From: Thiotrichaceae bacterium
GTDB lineage: Bacteria > Pseudomonadota > Gammaproteobacteria > Thiotrichales > Thiotrichaceae
Reading direction: 5' to 3'
DNA: 64,000 nucleotides
NCBI GenBank assembly: GCA_026989335.1
Contig: JALSJN010000018.1
Location: forward strand, 23,197-87,196
Part shown: positions 53,567-64,000 of the stretch, one piece after another
Layout of the letters: the number at the start of each line of letters is the position of its first letter
How positions within the stretch are numbered: position 1 is the stretch's first letter
Notes under the pieces: generated by a model
The model's input: the letters and a program-made list of their open reading frames with translations, nothing else
Told to the model about the DNA's origin: nothing
Database searches by the model: none
Made by a program: the position numbers and the translations under genes

Positions 53567-54355
53567 TTAGTTTTGATGCCAGAAAGGCGTTCCGATCGTG
53601 GGGGTGCTGGGGCTGGCAGATTCGCGAGCAGGCATAATGCCACTTTCATAAGCATTACGTCCTGCCTCGATAGATTTTGCAAAGGCAGCCGCCATCACAA
53701 CTGGGTTAATCGCTTCAGCAACCGCGGTATTAAGAAGCACGCCATCATAGCCTAGCTCCATCGCTTGGCAAGCATCCGAAGGTTTGCCAATTCCTGCATC
53801 GACTAGCAAATTCATTTCAGGTAAACGCTGGCGAATGGTTTCTAGCGCATAGGGGTTCATTAAGCCTTTGCCCGTACCAATGGGTGAACCCCATGGCATA
53901 ATGACTTCACAACCTAAATCTTGCAGGCGCTGGCATAAGACCAAATCATCGGTTGAATAAGGAAAGACTTTAAAGCCACTTTTTATTAGGGCTTCAGCGG
54001 CTTCTAGAAGTCCGAAAGGGTCAGGTTGCAAGTTGTAATCATCGCCAATAACTTCGAGTTTTATCCAGTCTGTTTTAAATATATCACGCGACATTTCGGC
54101 AATAGCGATAGCTTCCTTGGGGCTGTGACAGCCTGCGGTATTGGGAAGTAAATGACAGCCAAGATCTTTAATAAAATCCCAAAACTGATCACCACCTTTA
54201 TTTTCTGGGGATTGGCGACGCAAGGATAAGGTGATGACATCGGCTTTAGATGCAGTAATTGCTTGTTGCATGATGTCAGGCGAGGGATACAGTGCAGAGC
54301 CAATAAAAAACCGGCTTTTTAGCTCAACGCCATAAACCTTCCATGTGCTACTCAT
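53567..54355 (-). CDS. thiG: thiazole synthase
   Basis: [18 protein letters not shown]...[18 protein letters not shown]...[27 protein letters not shown]...[13 protein letters not shown]...[11 protein letters not shown]. Confidence 0.95.
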   Translation of the reverse strand: MSSTWKVYGVELKSRFFIGSALYPSPDIMQQAITASKADVITLSLRRQSPENKGGDQFWDFIKDLGCHLLPNTAGCHSPKEAIAIAEMSRDIFKTDWIKLEVIGDDYNLQPDPFGLLEAAEALIKSGFKVFPYSTDDLVLCQRLQDLGCEVIMPWGSPIGTGKGLMNPYALETIRQRLPEMNLLVDAGIGKPSDACQAMELGYDGVLLNTAVAEAINPVVMAAAFAKSIEAGRNAYESGIMPARESASPSTPTIGTPFWHQN

Positions 54356-54360
54356 TGTTC

Positions 54361-54567
54361 TTAGCCTCCGCTTACTGGGTTAAGAATATCAACTTTATCT
54401 TGGTCATTTAGTTGTGTTTCTGCCCATTGATCCTTGGGAATAAAGGTTTGATTAATGGCGACGCCTAACATAGCTGTTTTTTTATAACCTAAAACTTCAA
54501 GCGCTTTTAGTACCGTGCTATTTTTATCAAGTGTTTCAAGCGTGTTATTAATACTGACTTGGATCAT
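54361..54567 (-). CDS. thiS: sulfur carrier protein ThiS
   Basis: 68 aa ubiquitin-like protein ending in GG (ILNPVSGG). Confidence 0.93.
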   Translation of the reverse strand: MIQVSINNTLETLDKNSTVLKALEVLGYKKTAMLGVAINQTFIPKDQWAETQLNDQDKVDILNPVSGG

Positions 54568-55616
54568 GTAAGGTTCTCATTGTTGAATAGCGTATCAATT
54601 AAGTCGTTAATAATAGTCGGCGTAAATAAATAACCATGTCGATATAAACCATTGATACGAATAAGCTTGTTGTCATACTCAATGCGTGGTTGATTATTGC
54701 TAAAAGTAGGACGTAAGCCAACCTGTAACTGTAATATCTGCGCCTCAGAAAAACCTTGGTGCAGACTATAGAGTGCAGATAATAACTCTAAACCAGAGCG
54801 TACCGTTACTGGTTTATCATTATCACTTTCAATCTGAGTAGCGCCGATAATATATTCATGATTTTGACGTGGTGCTATATAGAGTGGGTAGCGCGGGTGA
54901 ATCAAGCGTACTGCCCGGCTAATAGTGACTTCAGGCGCATACACGCGCGCGATTTCGCCACGCACTGATCTAAAGTCTTTTAAATCTGCGCTAGCGCCAT
55001 TGCCTCGACAATCAAAAACCCAGTCAAAGGATTGATCAAAACCTTTTAGCGTTCCATCGTTAGTGAGTTGATCAATTTTGGTGTTTTCAATCAGACTTAT
55101 GTTTTCTTGTTGGTCGAAGTATTGGTTTAAAGCGGTATAGAGTGCTTGGTTATCAATAACGCCTTCGTTACTAAAATATAAAGCGTGGTTAAAGTTTTCA
55201 GTGAGTTGTGGTTCTAAAGCTTCAAGTGTGGCTTGATTGATGCTTCGCATTTTATCTGCTGCAATCATAGCATCAGCCTTGATTTTAAAGCGTTTAAAAT
55301 CGGCTTGATCTTGCGGGTGCGCGACTACAATCGTACCTTTTTGATTAAAGGTAATTGAGCTAGCGGTTTGCGCTGCTAGCTCAGGTAGCCACTTTCTCCA
55401 CAGTAGATAAGATTTCACGCCTAACGCTTGGGTAACCGCCTCTGTACTAATGGCCTCGGTAAAAGGTGAAACCATTGCGGCAGCCACTAAGCCAGTGCCG
55501 ACAAAGTTGCGGTCATGCTGGTCGATTAAGCTAATTTTAAACCCTTGGCGTAATTCATTGAGTCGCCAAGCTAAAATTCTTCCTACTAAACCTGCTCCAA
55601 TTATTGCAACTCGCAT
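54564..55616 (-). CDS. thiO: FAD-dependent glycine oxidase
   Basis: MRVAIIGAGLVGRILAWRLNELRQGFKISLIDQ...RSVRGEIARVYAPEV...GLRPTFSNNQPRIEY; in the thi operon. Confidence 0.9.
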   Translation of the reverse strand: MRVAIIGAGLVGRILAWRLNELRQGFKISLIDQHDRNFVGTGLVAAAMVSPFTEAISTEAVTQALGVKSYLLWRKWLPELAAQTASSITFNQKGTIVVAHPQDQADFKRFKIKADAMIAADKMRSINQATLEALEPQLTENFNHALYFSNEGVIDNQALYTALNQYFDQQENISLIENTKIDQLTNDGTLKGFDQSFDWVFDCRGNGASADLKDFRSVRGEIARVYAPEVTISRAVRLIHPRYPLYIAPRQNHEYIIGATQIESDNDKPVTVRSGLELLSALYSLHQGFSEAQILQLQVGLRPTFSNNQPRIEYDNKLIRINGLYRHGYLFTPTIINDLIDTLFNNENLT

Positions 55617-55621
55617 TTAAC

Positions 55622-57713
<2,092 letters not shown>

Positions 57714-57755
57714 TAGCTAGGTTAGCAGAATATTTATTGCCTGGCTATATTGTTG

Positions 57756-58289
57756 TTATTTTTTAACGGCTTTCGCTGTTGGCTTAGATTGGCTAGTAAT
57801 GATTCTTTCTATTTGGTCAACCCCAACAGGCCCTGCTTGCATGGCGACTAACTTACCTTTGGGAGCAAATATCATAAAGGTTGGTGTGCCAATTAAGCCT
57901 TCAGGCGTATTTTGCTGCATCCAAATATTCATTTCGATAGCATTGGTGACGAGGTTTGGAAACTTCATGGCGTACTCCATAATAAACTCTTCAGCATTGT
58001 CATAACCATCTTCTTCGTCAATACCATCGAGTGTAATTCCCAAAATTTGAGTATTGTTAAGTTTACCGTCAAATTTCACCATACTGGGCATATGCTTTCT
58101 GCAGACAGCGCAATCGCTGGACCAAACTTCTACAACCGTCCACTTACTTTTATTATTGATAAAGGATTCTATCGTGGCAGGCTTACCATCAATATCAGTA
58201 AATGCAATGGCACTTTGGCTTGTAAGTAATATGAAAAACGAAATAATCATTATTATTTTATTTGATAAAAAACGAGCTTTCACGGACAC
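57756..58289 (-). CDS. thioredoxin-fold protein (TlpA/ResA-like), secreted
   Basis: Signal peptide; VVEVWSSDCAVCRKHMPSMVKFDGKL (CxxC motif CAVC). Confidence 0.82.
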   Translation of the reverse strand: MSVKARFLSNKIIMIISFFILLTSQSAIAFTDIDGKPATIESFINNKSKWTVVEVWSSDCAVCRKHMPSMVKFDGKLNNTQILGITLDGIDEEDGYDNAEEFIMEYAMKFPNLVTNAIEMNIWMQQNTPEGLIGTPTFMIFAPKGKLVAMQAGPVGVDQIERIITSQSKPTAKAVKK

Positions 58290-58317
58290 TACCTCAAATT
58301 ATTAATGGTAAAAATGT

Positions 58318-59022
58318 ATGGCTTCTAAAATAGACACTCATAGTAAAAATGGTTCCGCAATCGGCTCAGTACTTTTTGATCTTGATGGTACATTGCTTGA
58401 TACCGCACCTGATATGACAAATGCACTTAATGCATTGTTGAATGAGGAGGGTAAAAAACCACTATCTTATGAAGATTGTAGGGATTATGTCTCACATGGT
58501 TCAATCGCTATGGTAACACTTGGCTTTGGCTCTATGGGGGAAAGCCCACAAGAAAAAGACCAGTTCGAACAACGCCGATTACGCTTCTTGGCTTTATACG
58601 AGAAAAACCTTTGTGTGGATACAAAATTATTTGAGGGCATGGAAGAAACCTTAAGTTTTATTGAGAAACAAGGTATCCCGTGGGGAGTCGTTACGAATAA
58701 GCCAGGCTTTTTGACTGATCCACTGCTGCAACAGCTTGGGCTTGATAAGCGAGCGTGTAGTGTTGTTTCGGGGGATACAATCTCGCAGCGAAAGCCTGAT
58801 CCTGCTCCCTTATATTTAGCCGCTAGCGAGTGTAAAGTTTTGGCCACCGATTGTATTTATGTAGGCGATGCTGAGCGTGATATTGAAGCTGGAAATAGCG
58901 CTAATATGCGAACATTAATTGCCAGCTATGGTTATATTGATGGGGAGCAAAAACCTGCAAAGTGGGGGGCAAACGGTGTGATTGAGCATCCTTCGGATAT
59001 TATTGAGTGGCTCTATTTCTAA
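58318..59022 (+). CDS. gph: phosphoglycolate phosphatase-like HAD-IA hydrolase
   Basis: VLFDLDGTLLDTAPDMTNALNALLNEEGKKPLSYEDCRDYVSHGS...VVTNKPGFLTDPLL...YVGDAERDIEAGNSANMRT. Confidence 0.88.
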   Translation: MASKIDTHSKNGSAIGSVLFDLDGTLLDTAPDMTNALNALLNEEGKKPLSYEDCRDYVSHGSIAMVTLGFGSMGESPQEKDQFEQRRLRFLALYEKNLCVDTKLFEGMEETLSFIEKQGIPWGVVTNKPGFLTDPLLQQLGLDKRACSVVSGDTISQRKPDPAPLYLAASECKVLATDCIYVGDAERDIEAGNSANMRTLIASYGYIDGEQKPAKWGANGVIEHPSDIIEWLYF

Positions 59023-59216
59023 GATTATAGAGAAAACTAAAATTAACTTCTTTACACTGTAAAAAATGGAGTTTCTTTATTCGTTATTTAGGCTTTTGCA
59101 TAAAAATATATGGTTAACAATTGAGCAATTTAGTTGACCATGTCATTATGTATCTAAAGGGGTTTGTTCATAGGTTCCTTTAAGATGGTTTCGGTTCAGT
59201 CGTTTAAGGGGATAAA

Positions 59217-60275
59217 GTGAGTATTAATAAAAGTAGTGCTAATCGTACATTAATACAAATAGTGGTTTTTTTAGTGCTAGCTGCTGGTCTGCTGTTTTAT
59301 AAGAGATCAGCCATCGCAAGTTTGATGACATCAGGTAGTATTAGTAATATCGGGTTGATAATAAACGGTATTATAATTCTATTGTTTCTTGCGGGAATGT
59401 TAAGAATAGTGATGGTTCTTTTTCGCTATATTGATGAGCATCATGCGGTGGTTAAAGCGGTAAAAAGCTTGAAAAAAAACCAGCTTAATCCCTTTGAAAG
59501 TATATCTGCTAACTATCTAATATCACAACGTTATAAAAAAATAGGCTGGATTAGTAAACAAGGCGCGCCTATCAATCAAGCTGCCTTGGCATCGGGGATA
59601 AATGCGGCTGAAAGCACCCGCTTAACCTTTATCCGATTTGTTCATAGTACGCTGATTTTGGCCGGTGTTTTTGGTACGGTGGTCTCTCTTTCTATGGCTT
59701 TAGTTGGGGTCTCTGGTTTACTCAATTCGCCTGAAGGTGTGAAAGAGATGGGCACGATTATAAGCAGTATGTCTTCTGCCTTAAGCTCTACAGTTGCTGC
59801 TATTGTTTGTTTTTTCATATTTGCCTATTTTTATTTGAGACTCAATGATTCCCGTGTACAACTCTTGAATGATATAGAAGAGGTCACCAGTCTTTATATC
59901 TTACCAAAGTTTTCACAAACTGAAGAAGGTTTGGTCTCTCAAGTATCAGAACTCACTGCATCATTAAATCTTGCAACGGAGCGTTTGCTCACCGTGCAAA
60001 ACTCATTTAATCAAGCGGGGCTGTCTTTACAAGCAGCGGTTGATGACTTGCAGTCACAAGTGCAGGGTAGTAGTCTAAATGAAATTAAAAGCCTATTACG
60101 CAAAGGCTTTCATTTATCCGAACCTGTTTATGAGGGTGAAAAAAGTGCGATGGCTAATCAACAACAAGTTGATTCTGTTAATAGTAATGATCAATCCGTA
60201 TCATTAGCTAATCCAGAAAATGACCTAATGACCACCGATAAGAATCTAGCTGATAAGGCGAGTACGCTACGATGA
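59217..60275 (+). CDS. MotA/TolQ/ExbB proton-channel family protein
   Basis: About four hydrophobic segments; FVHSTLILAGVFGTVVSLSMALVGVSGLL...MSSALSSTVAAIVCFFIFAYFYLRL is the MotA/ExbB channel signature; GTG start behind a GGGGATAA Shine-Dalgarno-like sequence. Confidence 0.85.
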   Translation: MSINKSSANRTLIQIVVFLVLAAGLLFYKRSAIASLMTSGSISNIGLIINGIIILLFLAGMLRIVMVLFRYIDEHHAVVKAVKSLKKNQLNPFESISANYLISQRYKKIGWISKQGAPINQAALASGINAAESTRLTFIRFVHSTLILAGVFGTVVSLSMALVGVSGLLNSPEGVKEMGTIISSMSSALSSTVAAIVCFFIFAYFYLRLNDSRVQLLNDIEEVTSLYILPKFSQTEEGLVSQVSELTASLNLATERLLTVQNSFNQAGLSLQAAVDDLQSQVQGSSLNEIKSLLRKGFHLSEPVYEGEKSAMANQQQVDSVNSNDQSVSLANPENDLMTTDKNLADKASTLR

Positions 60276-61864
60276 GGTTTGGTTTTCCAGGGGATAATTT
60301 ACACCTTGAAAATCACGGTGTGAGTGAAGAAAGTTTTTGGCCATCATTTACCGATATTATGATGGTAATTGTGATGGTTTTTTTATTGGTCACTGTCACC
60401 GTTTTACTCAATAACTGGACTTTAATTACAGATTTAAAACAAAGTGTTAAAGAGCAAAAAGAAGCAGCCTCCTTAGCGAAAGCTAAACAACAAGAAAATA
60501 AAAACTTAGCTTCAAACCTTACTCAACTAAAACAGCAGTTTGTATCGGTTAAACAAGATAAGAAAAGTAAAGAACAACAATTATCCCAAACACTAACCAT
60601 GCTAGCTACAACTCAAGCGAATCTTACTGTACTTAATAAAAATTTACAGAAAAGTGAAACAGAAAGAAAACAACAAGTTAAGGCCATTAATTCATTACAA
60701 GCGACAATAAGCGCTCAAGAAAAATCATTAGCGGCAGCCAAAGAATTATCCGATAAGCTAATGTCTAATTTGTCACTTGTAAATGCTAAAAAAGATGAGC
60801 AAGCACTTGATGGAGAACGCTTACGCGGTACTTTAGCTAAGTGGATGGCTGAAGGAAAAGTGTTGGCAGAGGCTTTGGGTGAAAAAGAAACAGAATTAGC
60901 ACAGTCACAAGAAGAACAAGCACAGTTATCAGAAAAGCTTGCTGAGCTCGCTAGTGAGAGTAAGGCGCAGCGATTAAAATTAGCACGCTTAGAAAAATCA
61001 GCCAGCGAATATAAAATAAAATTTAAGAGCTTACAAGATAGTCAAGGAGTAGAGTCAAATGAACTTGTAACATTAAGAAAAGAGCATGAAGAGTTAATGC
61101 TAGATTTGGAGATAACACTGAAAGAAAAAGAAAAACAAAGTGCCTATGTCTCAACCCTTAAAAAGAGTAAGGCGGAGTTAAAGAAAATATTAACCCTATT
61201 ACAAACGGAACGTAGTAGCTTATCTGAGAAAGTCTTACAACTTGAAAACCAGCTTAGTAGCGTTGATGAAAATAATAATGAGGCTAAAAAAGCCAAAAGT
61301 TCTAATGATGAAAAACTAAAGAAATTGCTGGCTACTATAAATACGCAAACAAGCCATATTAAAGCCTTAGAAAAGGAAAACAAAAACTTATCGGGAGATA
61401 TTACAGAGAAACTAACCGCAACAGAACAACAACTTGAGGAAATAAAAATACAGCTTGAGGTGAAGGATGAAGCGATAACGGTATTACAAAAGGACCATGA
61501 AGAGCGAGAAACGCAACTGCTAAGCTTGCAGGGTGAATATGATACGCTTGATACAAAGTATCAAAAATTACTACGCCCAGCGCGTTCATCAAAAGGTAAA
61601 TATGTTGTTTCTGTACTTTACAAAAAGTCGGGTAAAAAACGCATTATACGCCTTAAAACTAATCTCAATGGGCGTTATAAAACGGTTAGTAAGGCAACGC
61701 TACATAAGGAGTTGAAAAAATTAAAAGCTGAGCATAAAAATGACTTATACCTTAAGATTATCATTCCGAGTAATAGTGGTTTATTACATAATGAAGCATG
61801 GAAATTTACCTCTAGTTTGCAAAGGCAGTACGACTATTATTCGCAGTCAGATAACTCTAAATAA
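60272..61864 (+). CDS. MotB/ExbD-like partner with one N-terminal TM, ~370-aa coiled coil and ExbD-like C-terminal domain
   Basis: SFWPSFTDIMMVIVMVFLLVTVTVLL has an Asp at the start of the TM as in MotB/ExbD/ZorB; long heptad-rich K/E/Q/L region; C-terminal KYVVSVLYKKSGKKRIIRLKTNLNGRYKTVSKATLHKELKKLKAEHKNDLYLKIIIPSNSGLLHNEAWKFTSSLQRQY. 4-nt overlap (ATGA) with the preceding gene. Confidence 0.7.
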   Translation: MRFGFPGDNLHLENHGVSEESFWPSFTDIMMVIVMVFLLVTVTVLLNNWTLITDLKQSVKEQKEAASLAKAKQQENKNLASNLTQLKQQFVSVKQDKKSKEQQLSQTLTMLATTQANLTVLNKNLQKSETERKQQVKAINSLQATISAQEKSLAAAKELSDKLMSNLSLVNAKKDEQALDGERLRGTLAKWMAEGKVLAEALGEKETELAQSQEEQAQLSEKLAELASESKAQRLKLARLEKSASEYKIKFKSLQDSQGVESNELVTLRKEHEELMLDLEITLKEKEKQSAYVSTLKKSKAELKKILTLLQTERSSLSEKVLQLENQLSSVDENNNEAKKAKSSNDEKLKKLLATINTQTSHIKALEKENKNLSGDITEKLTATEQQLEEIKIQLEVKDEAITVLQKDHEERETQLLSLQGEYDTLDTKYQKLLRPARSSKGKYVVSVLYKKSGKKRIIRLKTNLNGRYKTVSKATLHKELKKLKAEHKNDLYLKIIIPSNSGLLHNEAWKFTSSLQRQYDYYSQSDNSK

Positions 61865-61915
61865 AACTAAATTAGGTTGTTTGCAGGCTTGGATTAAAAA
61901 TACCATAATGAATTT

Positions 61916-62767
61916 ATGACACAACTCAAACTAGCTGCCTCACCTGAAATTATGGGAATCTTAAATGTTACACCTGATAGTTTCTCTGACGGAGGGAATT
62001 ACTCTAACCCTGAGCGAGCAGTTCAACGTGCGCTTGAAATGGTTGAACAAGGTGCGACCATCATTGATATAGGCGGTGAATCAACGCGACCAGGGGCTGA
62101 GAGCATTTCCGTTAGTGAGCAATTAGAGCGCGTAATTCCCGTGATTGAAGGAATACGACAATCATCAATAAAAGACGTTCTTATCAGTGTTGATACTACG
62201 CGTTCTGAAGTTGCTAAATCTGCGTTAGAGGCAGGTGCGAGTTGGTTGAATGATGTCTCTGCAGGTGATGACTCTAGAATTAAAGGCTCAGAAAAAGAAC
62301 CAATGTTACTTTTGGCAGCAAAACATAGCTGCCCAATCGTTTTAATGCATCGACAAGGTGAATCTGCAGTCATGCAAGATAAGCCACACTATGATGATGT
62401 TTGTGTTGAGGTTAGTGACTACCTAGTGAAAAGAGCGCAAGCTGCGCTAGATGCTGGGGTTCCTAAAGATAATATTATAGTTGACCCCGGTATTGGCTTT
62501 GGTAAATTACTTTCACATAATCTACAGTTATTAGCGGGTTTAGAGTCGCTGGTAAGCCTTGATTATAAGGTCTTGCTGGGAACCAGTCAAAAACGTTTTT
62601 TAGGGGAGATTACGGGCATAGAAAATCCACAGCAAAGGGTGGTAGCAACATGCGCAACTACAGCATTAGGTGTGAAAGCAGGTGTCGCTATTTTTAGAGT
62701 GCACGATGTGCATGAAAATAAGCAGGCTTTGGATGTCGCTTGGCAAATTAAACAGGTTAAAAATTGA
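61916..62767 (+). CDS. folP: dihydropteroate synthase
   Basis: IMGILNVTPDSFSDGGNYSNPERAVQRALEMVEQGATIIDIGGESTRPGAESIS...VDPGIGFGKLLSHNLQLL. Confidence 0.97.
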   Translation: MTQLKLAASPEIMGILNVTPDSFSDGGNYSNPERAVQRALEMVEQGATIIDIGGESTRPGAESISVSEQLERVIPVIEGIRQSSIKDVLISVDTTRSEVAKSALEAGASWLNDVSAGDDSRIKGSEKEPMLLLAAKHSCPIVLMHRQGESAVMQDKPHYDDVCVEVSDYLVKRAQAALDAGVPKDNIIVDPGIGFGKLLSHNLQLLAGLESLVSLDYKVLLGTSQKRFLGEITGIENPQQRVVATCATTALGVKAGVAIFRVHDVHENKQALDVAWQIKQVKN

Positions 62768-62777
62768 AGTTATCTGA

Positions 62778-62830
62778 TTTACCAGCATCAAAAAATCCCG
62801 CATAAAGCGGGCTTTTTTGATGCTGGTAAA
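62778..62830. terminator. Large bidirectional terminator between convergent folP and rplU
   Basis: TTTACCAGCATCAAAAAATCCCGCATAAAGCGGGCTTTTTTGATGCTGGTAAA: inner CCCGC/GCGGG hairpin with A/T tracts nested inside perfect outer arms. Confidence 0.88.
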
Positions 62831-62839
62831 AAGTATTGA

Positions 62840-63670
62840 TTACTTCTCAATACCACCATCCATTTCATCTTGCCATTTTTTAAGCTCGTCCCACTTATCG
62901 GTGGCTGCAAGTTTTGCTTGCTTAGGCCAAGTACCTGGATCCATTGCAGCAAACTTTCCTTCTGACTCATCAAGAATTTTCTTGATTTTGGTTGGTGTTG
63001 ATTTTGATACATCAGCAAACGTGACTAAGCCAGCTGCAGTGAGTGCCTCGGCAGCTTTAGGGCCGACACCTTCGATTTTAGTTAAATCATCGTTAGCACT
63101 CGATTTTTTAGGTACTGCTTTCTTCGCGGCAGGCTTTTTCTCTGTTGCTGACTTAGTAGCCGCTTTTTTTGCAGTTGGCTTAGTCTCTGCTTTTTTCTCT
63201 GTAGCCTTTACTTTGGGTGCTGCTTTCTTCGCAACTGACTTTTTAGCAGCAGGTTTAGCTGATTTTTTAGCGGTAGACTTTGCTGTAGCTTCGCTAGCTG
63301 CTTTAGCTTCGGCGAGTGCTTCTTCAGTCTTAGGTGCCATTACGTTTTCAGGCTTGCCTTTACCATTAATATTTTGGATTTGAACTTGTGTAAAGTTCTG
63401 GCGGTGACCCGTGCGCTTTTGGTGGTGCTTACGACGTTTGAACTTGATGATCTCAACTTTCTTGGCACGACCATGTGCAATAACAGTTGCTGCAACTTTA
63501 GCACTAGCTACAAGCGGTGAACCTGCAGTGATTTTATCGCCATCAGAAACCATCAAGACTTCTTCAAAGTTTACAGATGCGCCAACGTCGGCGTTAAGTG
63601 TTTCTACCTTTAATACATCACCAGGTGAAACACGGTATTGTTTGCCACCTGTTTTAATTACTGCGTACAT
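62840..63670 (-). CDS. rplU: 50S ribosomal protein L21 with C-terminal Lys/Ala-rich linker and helix-hairpin-helix-like domain
   Basis: N-terminus [25 protein letters not shown]...[23 protein letters not shown] is L21; followed by repetitive [20 protein letters not shown] linker and [38 protein letters not shown]. Confidence 0.93.
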   Translation of the reverse strand: MYAVIKTGGKQYRVSPGDVLKVETLNADVGASVNFEEVLMVSDGDKITAGSPLVASAKVAATVIAHGRAKKVEIIKFKRRKHHQKRTGHRQNFTQVQIQNINGKGKPENVMAPKTEEALAEAKAASEATAKSTAKKSAKPAAKKSVAKKAAPKVKATEKKAETKPTAKKAATKSATEKKPAAKKAVPKKSSANDDLTKIEGVGPKAAEALTAAGLVTFADVSKSTPTKIKKILDESEGKFAAMDPGTWPKQAKLAATDKWDELKKWQDEMDGGIEK

Positions 63671-63968
63671 TTTAATTATTCCTTCTATATACGATTATGG
63701 GGTTGTTGTGTCCAGCCTTAAGTTCCGCTTACAAGCTAGGCGCGCGATTACACGTGAATTGTCTTGTTTTGTCAAGTCCAAAGGGGAAATTTATTAGGCT
63801 TTAGGCTAGCCTCAGATAGAAAATGGTAGATCACAAGTTTTTGGTTTACAGGTCATTCAATAAATGCTCGTTTAAGGAAGCTAGGTTGTTCAGATGTTCC
63901 TTAAGGAATTCCTGATTAAGTCCTAGGATCATGAGAAAATAGCATAATCCAAAGAAAGGGGTTATTCA

Positions 63969-64000
63969 ATGAAACAACAAAGCTTTGCCAGCCTAGCCTA
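63969..64000 (+). mobile_element. possible 5' start of an IS5-family-type transposase ORF, truncated by window edge
   Basis: ATGAAACAACAAAGCTTTGCCAGCCTAGCC = MKQQSFASLA, the kind of N-terminus common in IS5-group transposases; only about 10 codons are visible. Confidence 0.35.

Noticed and set aside
59217-61864. Zorya defence system (ZorA/ZorB)
   Set aside because: No OmpA-like domain on the second gene, the coil is on the wrong subunit, and no ZorC/D/E-like genes are adjacent (neighbours are gph and folP).
62817-63383. 188-aa plus-strand ORF opposite rplU
   Set aside because: Antisense of the Lys/Ala-rich L21 extension; Phe/Ala/Leu-rich translation is a by-product of the repetitive coding strand.

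Overview
This 64 kb window is a chromosomal segment of a gammaproteobacterium with moderate-to-low GC. It consists mostly of housekeeping gene blocks: cysE; pyrC; ssb; maf-like/yceD/rpmF/plsX/fabH; uvrC-pgsA; purF-cvpA-dedD-folC-accD-trpA-trpB-trpF; pgi; bamB-yfgM-hisS-rodZ-pilF-rlmN-ndk; a flippase/O-antigen-ligase pair; zipA-smc; gltX; thiDE-thiG-thiS-thiO-thiC with a TPP riboswitch; gph; folP; and an extended rplU. I see no rRNA, tRNA, CRISPR array, prophage or recognisable defence island. The strongest candidate for an undescribed system is a two-gene module at 59217-61864. It pairs a MotA/ExbB-type proton-channel protein with a 4-nt-overlapping partner that has a MotB/ExbD-like N-terminal TM with a conserved-looking Asp, a very long coiled coil and an ExbD-like C-terminal domain. 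Other points of note are a solo 159-bp near-palindromic MITE with 20-bp TIRs and a 5-bp target duplication (51407-51565), a CotH/cadherin-like surface-protein gene broken by three frameshifts but keeping a GlyGly-CTERM tail, a second frameshifted repeat protein, an L21 protein with a Lys/Ala-rich linker and HhH-like domain and no rpmA neighbour, a G10 homopolymer between folC and dedD, and several interruptions of canonical gene order. All protein calls are from reading the translations; no database search was run.
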